A stretch of 37,506 bases of DNA from Candidatus Meridianibacter frigidus. Its GTDB lineage: Bacteria; Vulcanimicrobiota; Vulcanimicrobiia; Vulcanimicrobiales; Vulcanimicrobiaceae. Of this stretch, positions 1-7,711 are shown piece after piece. The stretch is taken from assembly GCA_003243975.1 (NCBI GenBank), contig QHBJ01000018.1, forward strand, positions 1-37,506, written 5' to 3'. The notes below the pieces were generated by a model. The model did not search any database and was not told where the DNA came from. It worked only from the letters and a program-made list of their open reading frames with translations. The position numbers were made by a program, and so were the translations under genes. Each line of letters opens with the position of its first letter. Position 1 is the stretch's first letter.

Positions 1-19
1 TCAATCTCATCAGCGATAA

Positions 20-127
20 TCAGCTATCTCGACTCTCAGCGGTCGTAACCGGCTGATTGTCAACCTCGCCGAGAGCTACGTCTCATACACCACGCCGCGG
101 GACACGATCCGTGTGAATTTCGACTAG
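20..127 (+). CDS. Possible 3' end of a gene cut by the window edge
   Basis: The reading frame ending in TAG at 125-127 encodes a protein-like tail of about 35 residues (ending ...RDTIRVNFD) with alternating hydrophobic and polar residues typical of beta strands. The same frame has a TAA at 17-19, and no start codon is visible after it. Either a frame change occurs near position 40 or this is not coding. I do not recognise a family. Confidence 0.2.
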   Translation, partial: SAISTLSGRNRLIVNLAESYVSYTTPRDTIRVNFD

Positions 128-375
128 TGCTCCGTTCACAAGGCTGAATATCGTTCCGTTTTCGTCTCTTATCCTATCAAAAGAAAGTCTGCCCCGGCGA
201 CAAGTCCAGTGGCTTTCGCGCGAAGCCGCCAACTTTCAGCCCTTGCGCGGCGCATGGGAAGCTCGTTCTTCCAGGCGTGCGGCGCTCATGTTGCCCATGG
301 CGGATTCCAAATGAAAACGGGCTTGAATATGGACGGTATGCTACCAAACGGGCCGCCGTCTAGGTAAGGAGAGAA
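128..375. other. Non-coding gap, nothing recognised
   Basis: About 250 bases between the possible tail ending at 127 and the hairpin at 376-398. I see no convincing reading frame, RNA gene or repeat here. Confidence 0.4.
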
Positions 376-398
376 AGCCCCATACAAGATCCGGGGCT
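368..398 (-). terminator. Hairpin terminator after the barrel-like gene
   Basis: AGCCCC (376-381) pairs with GGGGCT (393-398) around an 11-base loop. Read on the minus strand, the hairpin follows the stop codon of the gene ending at 403 and is followed by a short pyrimidine stretch TTTCTCTCC. The T run is weak, so this is a probable rather than certain intrinsic terminator. Confidence 0.5.
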
Positions 399-402
399 GA
401 GC

Positions 403-1116
403 TTACATGCCGTCCGGCTGGCCAAAAGTCTCGCGGAGGCCGACGTACGGCGAAGAACGTACTTGTGCGAAACTGTACGGAAGAGTGAACGGCTCCCGAT
501 ATTCGTTGCGGTATCCTGCCACGAGCACCAGGGCCGGTTGAACGATCCGGTAGCCGATTTCAAAATCGCTTGACAAAACGCGATACCGCAAAGTGAAGGA
601 CCGGTATCTGCCGGACACGTTGGGGTAGTAGAACAACGACGAATCAAAGGACAGCCGCCCGCGTGTCCCCGCGCCCCCAATGCCAACGCCAATCCCGGAA
701 AGATCCGGATATCCATAATTCGTCTCAGCGCGAAAGTAGCCGACACCCGCCGCGAACGATTTTGTAACCTGAAAAGACGCTCGAAGTTCTTGCCTCGTTT
801 CGGTTGCACTGAAAAACGGCACCGATGCCGTGCCGCCGGCGAATGTTGGAAAAACCGTGCGCGAACCCGGGCCGTCGTTATCCGTCAAGTACGCACTACG
901 CCCGTAACGGTACTCAATGGCGTATTTTCGATGCTTGTACCTTATACGCACGTCTCCGGACGTTGCATCTTCGGAGCCATCGGACGCGAAAGGACCGTAA
1001 CTGTCCCCCAGCGCTTTCGTTGCTTCGATCGTTATGGCCGGCACTGTCCTGGGCTCTGCGCTCGCGAAGCACGGCGCAGAGCCCACCATCAATGCCATCA
1101 ATAGCGCTACGCGCAA
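403..1116 (-). CDS. Exported protein, probable outer-membrane beta-barrel
   Basis: A 237-residue protein starting at TTG (1116), with an internal ATG 7 codons on as an alternative. Residues 1 to about 20 form a signal peptide ending near ...FASAEP. The rest is rich in alternating aromatic and polar strands, such as IRYKHRKYAIEYRYG and the strand pairs around residues 105-125, 150-180 and 190-205, and contains no helical membrane segments. This pattern suits a small outer-membrane barrel of 8 to 12 strands, but I recognise no named family. The start lies 2 bases after the stop of the upstream lipoprotein gene, so the two are probably one transcript. Outer-membrane location is inferred from strand pattern only. 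Confidence 0.55.
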   Translation of the reverse strand: MRVALLMALMVGSAPCFASAEPRTVPAITIEATKALGDSYGPFASDGSEDATSGDVRIRYKHRKYAIEYRYGRSAYLTDNDGPGSRTVFPTFAGGTASVPFFSATETRQELRASFQVTKSFAAGVGYFRAETNYGYPDLSGIGVGIGGAGTRGRLSFDSSLFYYPNVSGRYRSFTLRYRVLSSDFEIGYRIVQPALVLVAGYRNEYREPFTLPYSFAQVRSSPYVGLRETFGQPDGM

Positions 1117-1118
1117 AA

Positions 1119-1631
1119 TTACGGCAGGCAGATTGTGATTCGCACAATTTCGCTCGCCGAGTGTCCGAGCGTATCGGTCACGGTGATCGTGGTCCCTGGG
1201 CCACCGTTTGTCGTACTCGTGGCCGTGACGGTGAACGTACCCGTTGATTGCGCTGGCGTGACGGTCGCGATCGCCGTGTTGTTGCTTACGGCGTTAAAGT
1301 TCCCGCTGTAGCCGACCTCGGAAGCCGTAAAGGTGCCGCTATGGCCGAAAGAACACGCCGTACCTTGCGCGTTGAGGTCAATCTCGATTGGATTCAACAC
1401 GATCCCCGCTGGGCTTGGCGTGGGAGTCGGAGTTGGAGTTGGTATGGGCGTGGGCGTGGGGGTTGGCGTCGGCACCGGGGTCGGAGTCGGCGCCGGGGTC
1501 GGAGTCGGAGAACCTGAGGCCGTCGGAGTTGGGGAGGGTGACGGGTTGGGAAGCACGCCGGAACTTCCCCCCGGTCCACTGCAACTTGCCGTTAAGAAAG
1601 CGAGCGCAGCAATGGCAAAAAACGCAATCAT
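1119..1631 (-). CDS. Lipoprotein with Pro/Thr stalk and Ig-like domain
   Basis: I chose the ATG at 1631 because it places a signal peptide with lipobox LTASC at the N-terminus. The longer frame from 1712 would put 27 extra residues ahead of it. The mature protein (170 residues before processing) starts with a lipidated Cys, continues with a roughly 40-residue linker of Pro-Thr dipeptides, and ends in a beta-rich domain of about 95 residues that looks like a bacterial Ig-like fold (TATVTP..., TFTVTATST..., [19 protein letters not shown]). Two Cys (in GTACSFG and ITICLP) could form a disulfide. The PT stalk may hold the domain off the membrane. It is transcribed just ahead of the barrel-like gene. 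Confidence 0.65.
   Translation of the reverse strand: MIAFFAIAALAFLTASCSGPGGSSGVLPNPSPSPTPTASGSPTPTPAPTPTPVPTPTPTPTPIPTPTPTPTPSPAGIVLNPIEIDLNAQGTACSFGHSGTFTASEVGYSGNFNAVSNNTAIATVTPAQSTGTFTVTATSTTNGGPGTTITVTDTLGHSASEIVRITICLP
1412..1516 (-). repeat. Minisatellite encoding the Pro/Thr stalk
   Basis: On the plus strand this is a run of GGAGTTGG/GGCGTGGG/GGAGTCGG-type 6-base units (complement of Pro-Thr, Pro-Ala and Pro-Val codons) spanning about 100 bases. Such tracts change length easily by slippage in whole codons, so stalk length may vary between strains. Confidence 0.7.
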
Positions 1632-1763
1632 TTTGGGGTTGGAACGCACGGTGACCCGCTTTCTAAGCCGCAAGGGCAAGAGCAGAGGAACTGAATATAA
1701 CCTGTACGCCACCAGACGAGCCGCGCCCTTCGTCTGGGGAGAACACGCGCTGGCGGAGGCTTC

Positions 1764-3359
1764 TTAGTTGTCGCGCCAGAGCATCGCAGCGATCGAGCCT
1801 TGGTCTTGGAAAACCTTTACCACATCCTCAATCCCCGAAATGGGAACGTTGTTGACGACAAGTTCGAAGGTCAGATGCTTCCCGCCCCTGGTGGTAATGT
1901 ATCCGCCGAGAGCTTGTCCCTTCAATACCGGCCCCACTTTCGAACCGGCGACGTAGGTACCCGTCTTTGCGTGCACTTGGCCAGCAGCCCCCGCAAGCGT
2001 TGAGTCTTTTTGAAAATTCTTAACAGATGCAAGCGATCCGTCAACGCCAAGAATGGGCAGCGCGTTGTAGAAAGTTTGGAATTCTCGTGCTTTTGCCAAT
2101 TGGCCGAGCATATGGGTCACGGCGCCATTCGTTGCGGTTGTGTCGCCGCCGCCACTTCCGTCGATGAAATGATATTGGCTGCTCCGAACGCCGTAGCGAA
2201 TTGCAAGGTTCTCCCGCTCGACCTGCAGCGATTTTGACATCGTGTTCACGCCGCGCGTGAGTCCATAAAGCACCAGGCTGGTATCGGCGCCGATGTTGTA
2301 GCTGATTTTCAAGATTAACTTCGCATCCTGAGCGTACGATAATCCGTTAAGTTGCGCGACCTTTGCGTTGGGCCGATAGGATGCTCTTGTCGGAAGCAGG
2401 CGGCTTGGATTCGGCTCGACCGCCGGTCTGTTGACCGCGACTCCGGCAAGCTTCAGCGACTCGATGAAAACGGTCCGCGCGTAGTTCGTAGGCTGAACGA
2501 TTCGCACCGTTCGAACCAGGACCGGCCGGCCCGTGAGCGGCGGGACGAAGTTGCTCGGAAGACTCCCTTTGACTGTTGCACTGCAGGCCGGCATCCCGAT
2601 ACATCGCGGCAACATTGGGTCGATAGCAAGCGTGTTCTTCGAGTTCGGTGCTCCCGTCGTCAGCCGATTATCGATCGCCAGCGCCGCTGACATGGGCCGC
2701 CATGTCAGATTGCCGCGGGTCCCGGGCCGACGCACCGGAACGATCGTAAAATCGACCACGTCGTCGTTGACGAAGATCGGTCTGACCCGAAACTCGCTTC
2801 TGAAATCGAACGGCTGAAACAGCCGGTCGTCAATGATGACATCGCCCGCCACCCGGTCGATGCCGGCCGCCTTGACCGCGCGCGCCAACCGACGGTAGCC
2901 GGCGAGCGGGTCCGGCCGCGTGAGGATTGCGTTGCCGAGACTGTCGGCTTCGTTGTGATCCCAGGTGCTGACCGCGACCGTGCCGTCTGGGTTCGTTCGC
3001 CCTCCCATCGTGAGGTCGCCGGAAGCAACTACGATCAGGCTGCCGTGCAAGACGTTCTTGTTATCGATCGAGCCCTGGCGGTATACGGGAGTGTCGTAGG
3101 TATGCGAAGCCCCGACAGCGTTCAGCAGTGCGCCGACGCTGAAGACCTTTCGCACTGAACCAATGAAGAGCTGACGATCGGAATTGAAGTCGATGAGCAC
3201 GCGTTTTCCGTCCAGGACGCGCAGCCCCCAGGTCGCATTTCGATATGCCGGCTTGTTAAAGACTGCACGGATATCTGAAGGGACGGTCGGCGGAGCCGCG
3301 GAGGCACTGGAAAGAACGCCGACGGCAAATGACAGCGCTACTACGAAACGTAAACCCAT
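1764..3359 (-). CDS. dacB: D-alanyl-D-alanine carboxypeptidase/endopeptidase (PBP4 type)
   Basis: A 531-residue periplasmic penicillin-binding protein that trims or opens peptidoglycan cross-links. The ATG at 3359 has an AGGAGAG ribosome site 2 bases upstream, and a signal peptide (to about residue 22, ...SSASA) follows directly, so the longer open frame to 3854 is rejected. Active-site motifs of the S13 family are all present: SVRK (Ser68, Lys71), SYN (353-355) and KTG (465-467, in HAKTGTYV). The long insertion between the first two motifs is typical of PBP4, and FIDGSGGG near residue 400 also matches the family. It is divergent from the dehydrogenase gene at 3474. Function is well supported; physiological preference between carboxypeptidase and endopeptidase cannot be read from sequence. 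Confidence 0.93.
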   Translation of the reverse strand: MGLRFVVALSFAVGVLSSASAAPPTVPSDIRAVFNKPAYRNATWGLRVLDGKRVLIDFNSDRQLFIGSVRKVFSVGALLNAVGASHTYDTPVYRQGSIDNKNVLHGSLIVVASGDLTMGGRTNPDGTVAVSTWDHNEADSLGNAILTRPDPLAGYRRLARAVKAAGIDRVAGDVIIDDRLFQPFDFRSEFRVRPIFVNDDVVDFTIVPVRRPGTRGNLTWRPMSAALAIDNRLTTGAPNSKNTLAIDPMLPRCIGMPACSATVKGSLPSNFVPPLTGRPVLVRTVRIVQPTNYARTVFIESLKLAGVAVNRPAVEPNPSRLLPTRASYRPNAKVAQLNGLSYAQDAKLILKISYNIGADTSLVLYGLTRGVNTMSKSLQVERENLAIRYGVRSSQYHFIDGSGGGDTTATNGAVTHMLGQLAKAREFQTFYNALPILGVDGSLASVKNFQKDSTLAGAAGQVHAKTGTYVAGSKVGPVLKGQALGGYITTRGGKHLTFELVVNNVPISGIEDVVKVFQDQGSIAAMLWRDN

Positions 3360-3473
3360 GCTCTCCTCTTTTCCGTGCCGTTTCGTTTCCAGTGGATATG
3401 CCGGGCTCCTTGCCTGCGGCGGAGCTCGATTCACTCGGGCGGAGTTTTGGTTGGCCGCGTTGCAGTCGTCCCT

Positions 3474-4355
3474 ATGAAGATTGCCATCGTCGGCACGGGC
3501 CGTATGGGGGCGAACATTGCAAGGCGCCTTGCCGACCGCGGCCACAGCGTCGGCGCGCTTTACGACCATTCCGCCGAAACGGCGCGCGCACTCGCAGCCG
3601 AGCTGAACGCACGTGCGTTCGCCAGACTTGATCTGCTCGAAGCGGCAGATTACGACGCCGTTATTACCGTCGTGACCGACGATCGCGCGATGCAATCCAT
3701 CTTCGGCGCGGAAGCGCTGCTGGCCAAGGCCGAAGGCGCGCTCTTCGTCAATTGCGCAACCATCACGCCGCAGGTCCATGAAGATGTTGAGCGGCTCGCG
3801 GGGAACGCCGGCGCGCAAACGCTTGAGGCATGCATGGCCGGTTCGATTCCACAAGCGCGCGAAGGTCGGTTGTTCCTGATGTGTGCCGGCGACCAGGGCG
3901 CATTCGAGCGCGCAAAGCCCCTCTTGGCTGACATGGCTTCCGAAGCGCGTTACCTCGGTGCGGCGGGGACGGCGGCGAAGGTCAAAGCGCTGGTCAACAT
4001 GTTGATGAATATTAACACCGCGGGCTTGGCCGAAGCACTTGCTCTCGGTGCAGCGCTCGATCTGGATTTAGCGACGCTGCGTGAAATATTCTCGAAGACC
4101 GGCGCCGCATCGCGAGTACTGGAAACCGATGGCGAAGATATGCAAAACCGCGAACACGAACCGTACTTTTCGGCAGCCCATGCGGCCAAAGACTCCAACA
4201 TTGCGCTCGCTTTAGCTCAGCAAGCGCAGCTTCCGCTTCCCTTGGCCACGGCGACGGCTCGACAGTACGACCGCATGGTCAGCGAAGGGATCGGCGAATT
4301 AGACAAATCCGGTATCGCCGAACTGACTTTCAAAGGGAGGTTGGGTCGTGATTAG
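3474..4355 (+). CDS. NAD(P)-dependent beta-hydroxyacid dehydrogenase (3-hydroxyisobutyrate dehydrogenase family)
   Basis: A 293-residue oxidoreductase. The ATG at 3474 starts exactly at the Rossmann fold: MKIAIVGTGRMGANIA carries the GxGxxG dinucleotide motif, so the 33 codons further upstream are not used. The substrate-binding segment CMAGSIPQAREGRLF replaces the usual DAPVSGG-like loop, and the catalytic-Lys region follows as GTAAKVKALVNMLMNIN with the expected Lys and Asn. Family members reduce or oxidise small beta-hydroxyacids such as 3-hydroxyisobutyrate, tartronate semialdehyde or succinic semialdehyde; the substrate here is not determinable. The altered substrate loop makes the exact specificity doubtful. 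It is the first gene of a four-gene plus-strand run and overlaps the next gene by 8 bases. Confidence 0.85.
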   Translation: MKIAIVGTGRMGANIARRLADRGHSVGALYDHSAETARALAAELNARAFARLDLLEAADYDAVITVVTDDRAMQSIFGAEALLAKAEGALFVNCATITPQVHEDVERLAGNAGAQTLEACMAGSIPQAREGRLFLMCAGDQGAFERAKPLLADMASEARYLGAAGTAAKVKALVNMLMNINTAGLAEALALGAALDLDLATLREIFSKTGAASRVLETDGEDMQNREHEPYFSAAHAAKDSNIALALAQQAQLPLPLATATARQYDRMVSEGIGELDKSGIAELTFKGRLGRD

Positions 4356-4794
4356 TGCCGTGGGTTTTGCCGCGATTGCGCTGGCTGGTTTTCCGCCACC
4401 GCACATCGTTCAGACACATAGCAATATTTTTGGAGCGGTGATTTTTTGGGATGCAACTGCGTACGCCGAGAAGTTCGCATCCGCCGGGACGCCTTCGAAG
4501 GACGCGCTCCGCGCAATGGAATACGAGGCCATCAGGATTTTCGTTTCGCGCGCACCCGCATTGGCGCGCGATGAACGCCATCTGCGAATCGTCGCTTCAA
4601 TTACGCGAACAAGTGCCATTAATGCGCGCTACCAAACCGTACGCCTCGAGGGTGCGCAAACGCTCTTCACGCTCGATGGTAAAATTTATCGCAACATGAC
4701 ATTCGCAAGAAACTGGCAGGCCAATGCGAGGCGCGGTTTCCTTCCGGCCGGCATGAAACTTGAGGTTTTGGCCAGCGCACCCGAGGGAAAATAG
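4348..4794 (+). CDS. Small exported protein of unknown function
   Basis: A 148-residue protein starting with GTG at 4348, preceded by GGGAGG about 8 bases upstream and overlapping the stop of the dehydrogenase gene. The first 14 residues are hydrophobic (ISAVGFAAIALAGFPPP), consistent with a short signal peptide. The remainder is mixed alpha/beta with no Cys and no recognised motif. I cannot name a family. Tight packing with the genes before and after suggests co-translation and perhaps a shared envelope role, but that is inference. Confidence 0.65.
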   Translation: MISAVGFAAIALAGFPPPHIVQTHSNIFGAVIFWDATAYAEKFASAGTPSKDALRAMEYEAIRIFVSRAPALARDERHLRIVASITRTSAINARYQTVRLEGAQTLFTLDGKIYRNMTFARNWQANARRGFLPAGMKLEVLASAPEGK

Positions 4795-4805
4795 CCGGTT
4801 TCTAC

Positions 4806-6623
4806 GTGAAGAACATCTCGCGATTTGGGATCGCATCCCTGTGCTGCGTTGCGCTTTGCTCGATTCCCGCGAGAGCGGACGGCCCGGATTTGGTGGGATC
4901 GCCAGAGGTCCGCGTTACTACGATCAGCGGTTCGGGCGTGACCGGTATGGCCGATGGCGCGCGGCAGCAAGCCGAGTTCATCGAGCCGTTCGGTGTCGTC
5001 TACGATGACACCGGGCGGCTTTACGTGAGCGACCGCGGAGCGCAGCGAATTCGTATCGTGGAAAGAGATGGATCGACGCGCACGCTGGCGGGTTCTGGAC
5101 CGTTGACGGCCGACGGTCTGTGGGTTCAGGGCGGATATCGCGATGGCGTCGGGCGCGAAGCTCGATTTAACGGACCGGCCGGGCTCGCCATCGCGCGCGA
5201 TGGAACGCTCTACGTTGCGGATGCGAACAACCACTGCATACGCCGCATCGACGCGAGGGGAGGGGTTTCTACCTATGCCGGGCGAGCAGACATTGCGGGA
5301 CACAACGACGGCCCTCGAGCGAGCGCAACGTTCGACCGCCCCACCGGGCTAGCGATCGATCGTGCCGGCAATCTCTATGTTGCGGATTTCTTTGGAATTC
5401 GCATGATCGCGCACACCGGCGCGGTCGCGACGCTGCAGGGGTTTGGTAGTGGTGCGTTCGGAGTCTCGGTCGTCAGTACACCGTCGGGCACCGTGATCTT
5501 CGCAGCGGACGAACGCGGACTAACGCGTCGCAAGCCCGACGGAAGCGTCGAACGATTCTCAACAGCCGGCGGGGGCTCCGAGAGCCGCGACATTCAGGGG
5601 GAAGAACCGCTCGGGCACCCATTTGCCATCGCTGCGTTTGACGACCACTCCATTGCATTCACGGACGTGCGCGCAAACACCGTGCGTTACTTGAACTGGG
5701 CGGCAGGCGATCTCCAAACACTTGCGGGCGTGCCAACAGATGACGGAGCGGGTTCCGCCGGCGGCTATCGGGACGGCGCCGGAACGTACGCCCGCTTCGA
5801 CGTGCCGCTCGGCATCGCGATGGGAAGCGACGGTTCGCTGGTCGTCGCCGACGGCGCGAATAAACGCTTGCGCAAGATCACAAATCTCGACCGCGCGCAC
5901 GATGCCCAACTAGGATCGGTCTCGCCGCAGCGTTCGAATCGAAGCACCTACCGAATCGCCTTCGTCGGCAATTCGTTTCTGTGGCAGTACACGCGATGGT
6001 CGGATTCAATTCAGGGAATTGTCGAGAACGCGCTGTCAACGGCGCAGGGCGCAGGGCGCATCGCAGTCGATCCCTACGTCTTTCCGGGGTCGGCATTTGG
6101 CGCGGACGAGCAGTATGTCGAGGTGTTAGCCCGAGGCGGTGCGGCGAACTTTTACGTTTTAAACATCAATCCCGGGAACATTTACCCCGCCTCGGACCTG
6201 ACGAATGCTGCGCGCCTCGATGCATTGGCACCAAGCTGGAAGCCGCAAGTGACAGCCACGCTGCGCAAACTGAGCCATGTTCTTGAGGGTTTGCACGCCG
6301 GACTGCTCGTGTACACGACGCCCCTCCCGCAGAATGTTTCCCCCGTGGAGAACGCGTGGCCGCAGTTGCTCTCGCGGGAGGGTCAAAGTCCGCCCGACGA
6401 CCAGTTGGGCATCAACCTGAATAGTGCGGTGAGGGAGTCGGGGGTGAACATGCTGGATCTCTGGACGGTCTTCGCCGGCGACCTTAAGTCGCCGCAGCAT
6501 TTGCCGCTATTTGGAACCAGCGACGTGCACTTTTCGTACCATGGTAGAGCGGTCGTGGCCAGGGAAATCACGAAGTGGTTTCAGCAGCGTAGGCCATGGC
6601 TTTTTCAAAGCGGTAACCGGTAA
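4806..6623 (+). CDS. Secreted NHL-repeat propeller fused to an SGNH-hydrolase-like domain
   Basis: A 605-residue protein starting at GTG 4806, 11 bases after the previous stop. A signal peptide covers residues 1-24 (...IPARA). Residues about 35-370 hold five or six NHL-type blades, recognisable by phrases such as PFGVVYDDTGRLYVSDRG, PAGLAIARDGTLYVADANN and PTGLAIDRAGNLYVAD. From residue about 383 the style changes to a Rossmann-like domain beginning RIAFVGNSFLW (Gly388, Asn389, Ser390, like the nucleophile block of SGNH/GDSL esterases) and ending with SDVHFSYHG (Asp573, His575), which resembles the Asp/His block but with DxH spacing instead of DxxH. An esterase or O-deacetylase acting at the cell surface is plausible, but the imperfect last block leaves activity open. 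Confidence 0.75.
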   Translation: MKNISRFGIASLCCVALCSIPARADGPDLVGSPEVRVTTISGSGVTGMADGARQQAEFIEPFGVVYDDTGRLYVSDRGAQRIRIVERDGSTRTLAGSGPLTADGLWVQGGYRDGVGREARFNGPAGLAIARDGTLYVADANNHCIRRIDARGGVSTYAGRADIAGHNDGPRASATFDRPTGLAIDRAGNLYVADFFGIRMIAHTGAVATLQGFGSGAFGVSVVSTPSGTVIFAADERGLTRRKPDGSVERFSTAGGGSESRDIQGEEPLGHPFAIAAFDDHSIAFTDVRANTVRYLNWAAGDLQTLAGVPTDDGAGSAGGYRDGAGTYARFDVPLGIAMGSDGSLVVADGANKRLRKITNLDRAHDAQLGSVSPQRSNRSTYRIAFVGNSFLWQYTRWSDSIQGIVENALSTAQGAGRIAVDPYVFPGSAFGADEQYVEVLARGGAANFYVLNINPGNIYPASDLTNAARLDALAPSWKPQVTATLRKLSHVLEGLHAGLLVYTTPLPQNVSPVENAWPQLLSREGQSPPDDQLGINLNSAVRESGVNMLDLWTVFAGDLKSPQHLPLFGTSDVHFSYHGRAVVAREITKWFQQRRPWLFQSGNR

Positions 6624-6647
6624 CGCCGGCGCGGAGGCCAACAGTAT

Positions 6648-7184
6648 ATGCAGCTCATACGAATATTTTTATTACTCGCACTCGCTTGTTTCGGCTCGCT
6701 CGTGGCAGTAGACGCGAGCGCGGCGCCACCGGACCCGCCGGCTCCCACCGCAACGGCAACTCCCGTCTCCGCGAGCCCGTCACCCTCCGCGACCCCGTCC
6801 CCCTCGGCCAGCCCATCACCGTCCGCCAGCCCATCGCCCACGCCGATGCCGCAGTTTCACTTTGTCACTCGCTTGCCGCAGGCCGCGGCCGATGGCACTC
6901 AACCGCAAATCCTTGAAATCGATTTGAACGATCAGCGTCTTTCCGCTCCTGGTCCGCTTGCGGTCCGCGTTTTGACTTCACCGAATGTTGCCGTGGTAAA
7001 CGTGTCGGTGTCGGGGAAGAGCGCATCAATTCCCGTCGTTGCTCCGGGCGACTTCGAAGCGACAACCGCCTTGCCCGACCTCCCTTCCTTCCTAAAAGGG
7101 AAATCCTACGTCGTTCAATTTGAGGCCGTCACGGCTCAAGGGCGCAGACAATCCACCGAAGTTACCGTTTTCATAAATCGATAG
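6648..7184 (+). CDS. Exported protein with Pro/Ser linker and beta-rich domain
   Basis: A 178-residue protein with ATG at 6648, 24 bases after the propeller gene. Residues 1-26 form a signal peptide (hydrophobic core IFLLLALACFGSLVAV, cleavage near ASAAP). Residues about 27-68 are a Pro/Ser/Thr linker with SPSPSA-type units. The remaining 110 residues look like a beta-sandwich (LAVRVLTSP, VAVVNVSVSG, YVVQFEAVTAQG) and end in a strand. No lipobox Cys is present, so it is probably soluble or held by partners. No family recognised. Confidence 0.65.
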   Translation: MQLIRIFLLLALACFGSLVAVDASAAPPDPPAPTATATPVSASPSPSATPSPSASPSPSASPSPTPMPQFHFVTRLPQAAADGTQPQILEIDLNDQRLSAPGPLAVRVLTSPNVAVVNVSVSGKSASIPVVAPGDFEATTALPDLPSFLKGKSYVVQFEAVTAQGRRQSTEVTVFINR

Positions 7185-7205
7185 GTCTTTGCGGCAACCC
7201 ACGAT

Positions 7206-7236
7206 ATCGTCTACGTTTTTGTGCAGACGTAGCGAT
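7206..7236. repeat. Inverted repeat between convergent genes
   Basis: ATCG-T-CTACG (7206-7215) pairs with CGTAGCGAT (7228-7236) apart from one bulged T, with a 12-base loop that contains TTTTT. It spans the last codons of the minus-strand gene ending at 7211 and sits 22 bases past the plus-strand stop. It could help end transcription from both sides, although no T run follows the stem. Confidence 0.35.
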
Positions 7237-7675
7237 CTTTAAACGACTTTCCCCGTTGCAATCCGGCGACGTCTATCGTGTACTTCGTATCGGTTAGGCG
7301 GTTAAAGGCGACCGTTGTACTCGCACCGGGTGGGTAAACCGCGTGAAATGCCGCGTGAGTACTCGACCCCGTTCCGCGCATAACATCAGAGCTGCCATCG
7401 GTAAAATAGTCGACCACGGTCATGGAATTGCTGTTCCGAGCGTACGCCAACGTGTGCTCCTGCGTTTCCTTGCCCTGATCGGTCGCACGCATAACAACGC
7501 CGCCTAGAGCATATGCCCACGTTTCTCTGAACTTCTCATTCGCCGACGAGCAGTTCCAGGTGCCCACCAGGTAGCCGAGTTGCTTCACTGAGGTAGCCTG
7601 CGACGTTGCGGGCGCGATAGCGATCGCTATCACGCCAAAGCTGGCGCAAAGCAGGGGTAAAGACCGTTGGTGCAT
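7211..7675 (-). CDS. Exported protein resembling the DUF1579/lipocalin-like group
   Basis: A 154-residue protein if started at ATG 7675, which gives a clean signal peptide (...IAIAPATSQA). A GTG at 7708, only 3 bases after the upstream stop, would add 11 residues and cannot be excluded. The mature part opens with QLGYLVGTWNCSS, the Leu-x-Gly-x-Trp signature often seen at the start of small beta-barrel proteins annotated as DUF1579, and continues as alternating strands. One Cys near the start and one at the end (YVCTKT) may form a disulfide. It is the last gene of a three-gene minus-strand operon with the M48-like/RDD protein. A ligand-binding role is only a guess. Confidence 0.65.
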   Translation of the reverse strand: MHQRSLPLLCASFGVIAIAIAPATSQATSVKQLGYLVGTWNCSSANEKFRETWAYALGGVVMRATDQGKETQEHTLAYARNSNSMTVVDYFTDGSSDVMRGTGSSTHAAFHAVYPPGASTTVAFNRLTDTKYTIDVAGLQRGKSFKDRYVCTKT

Positions 7676-7711
7676 CGATTTTTCTGCGTTAGAGATAGCC
7701 GCTTTCACGCG

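Noticed and set aside
1333-1767. 144-codon plus-strand frame with Gly-Val repeats
   Set aside because: It is the complement of the Pro/Thr stalk minisatellite in the lipoprotein gene, with no start signal.
1764-3854. 696-codon version of the PBP4-type protein
   Set aside because: The extension has no export signal at its start and overlaps the divergent dehydrogenase; the ATG at 3359 has a strong ribosome site and a signal peptide.
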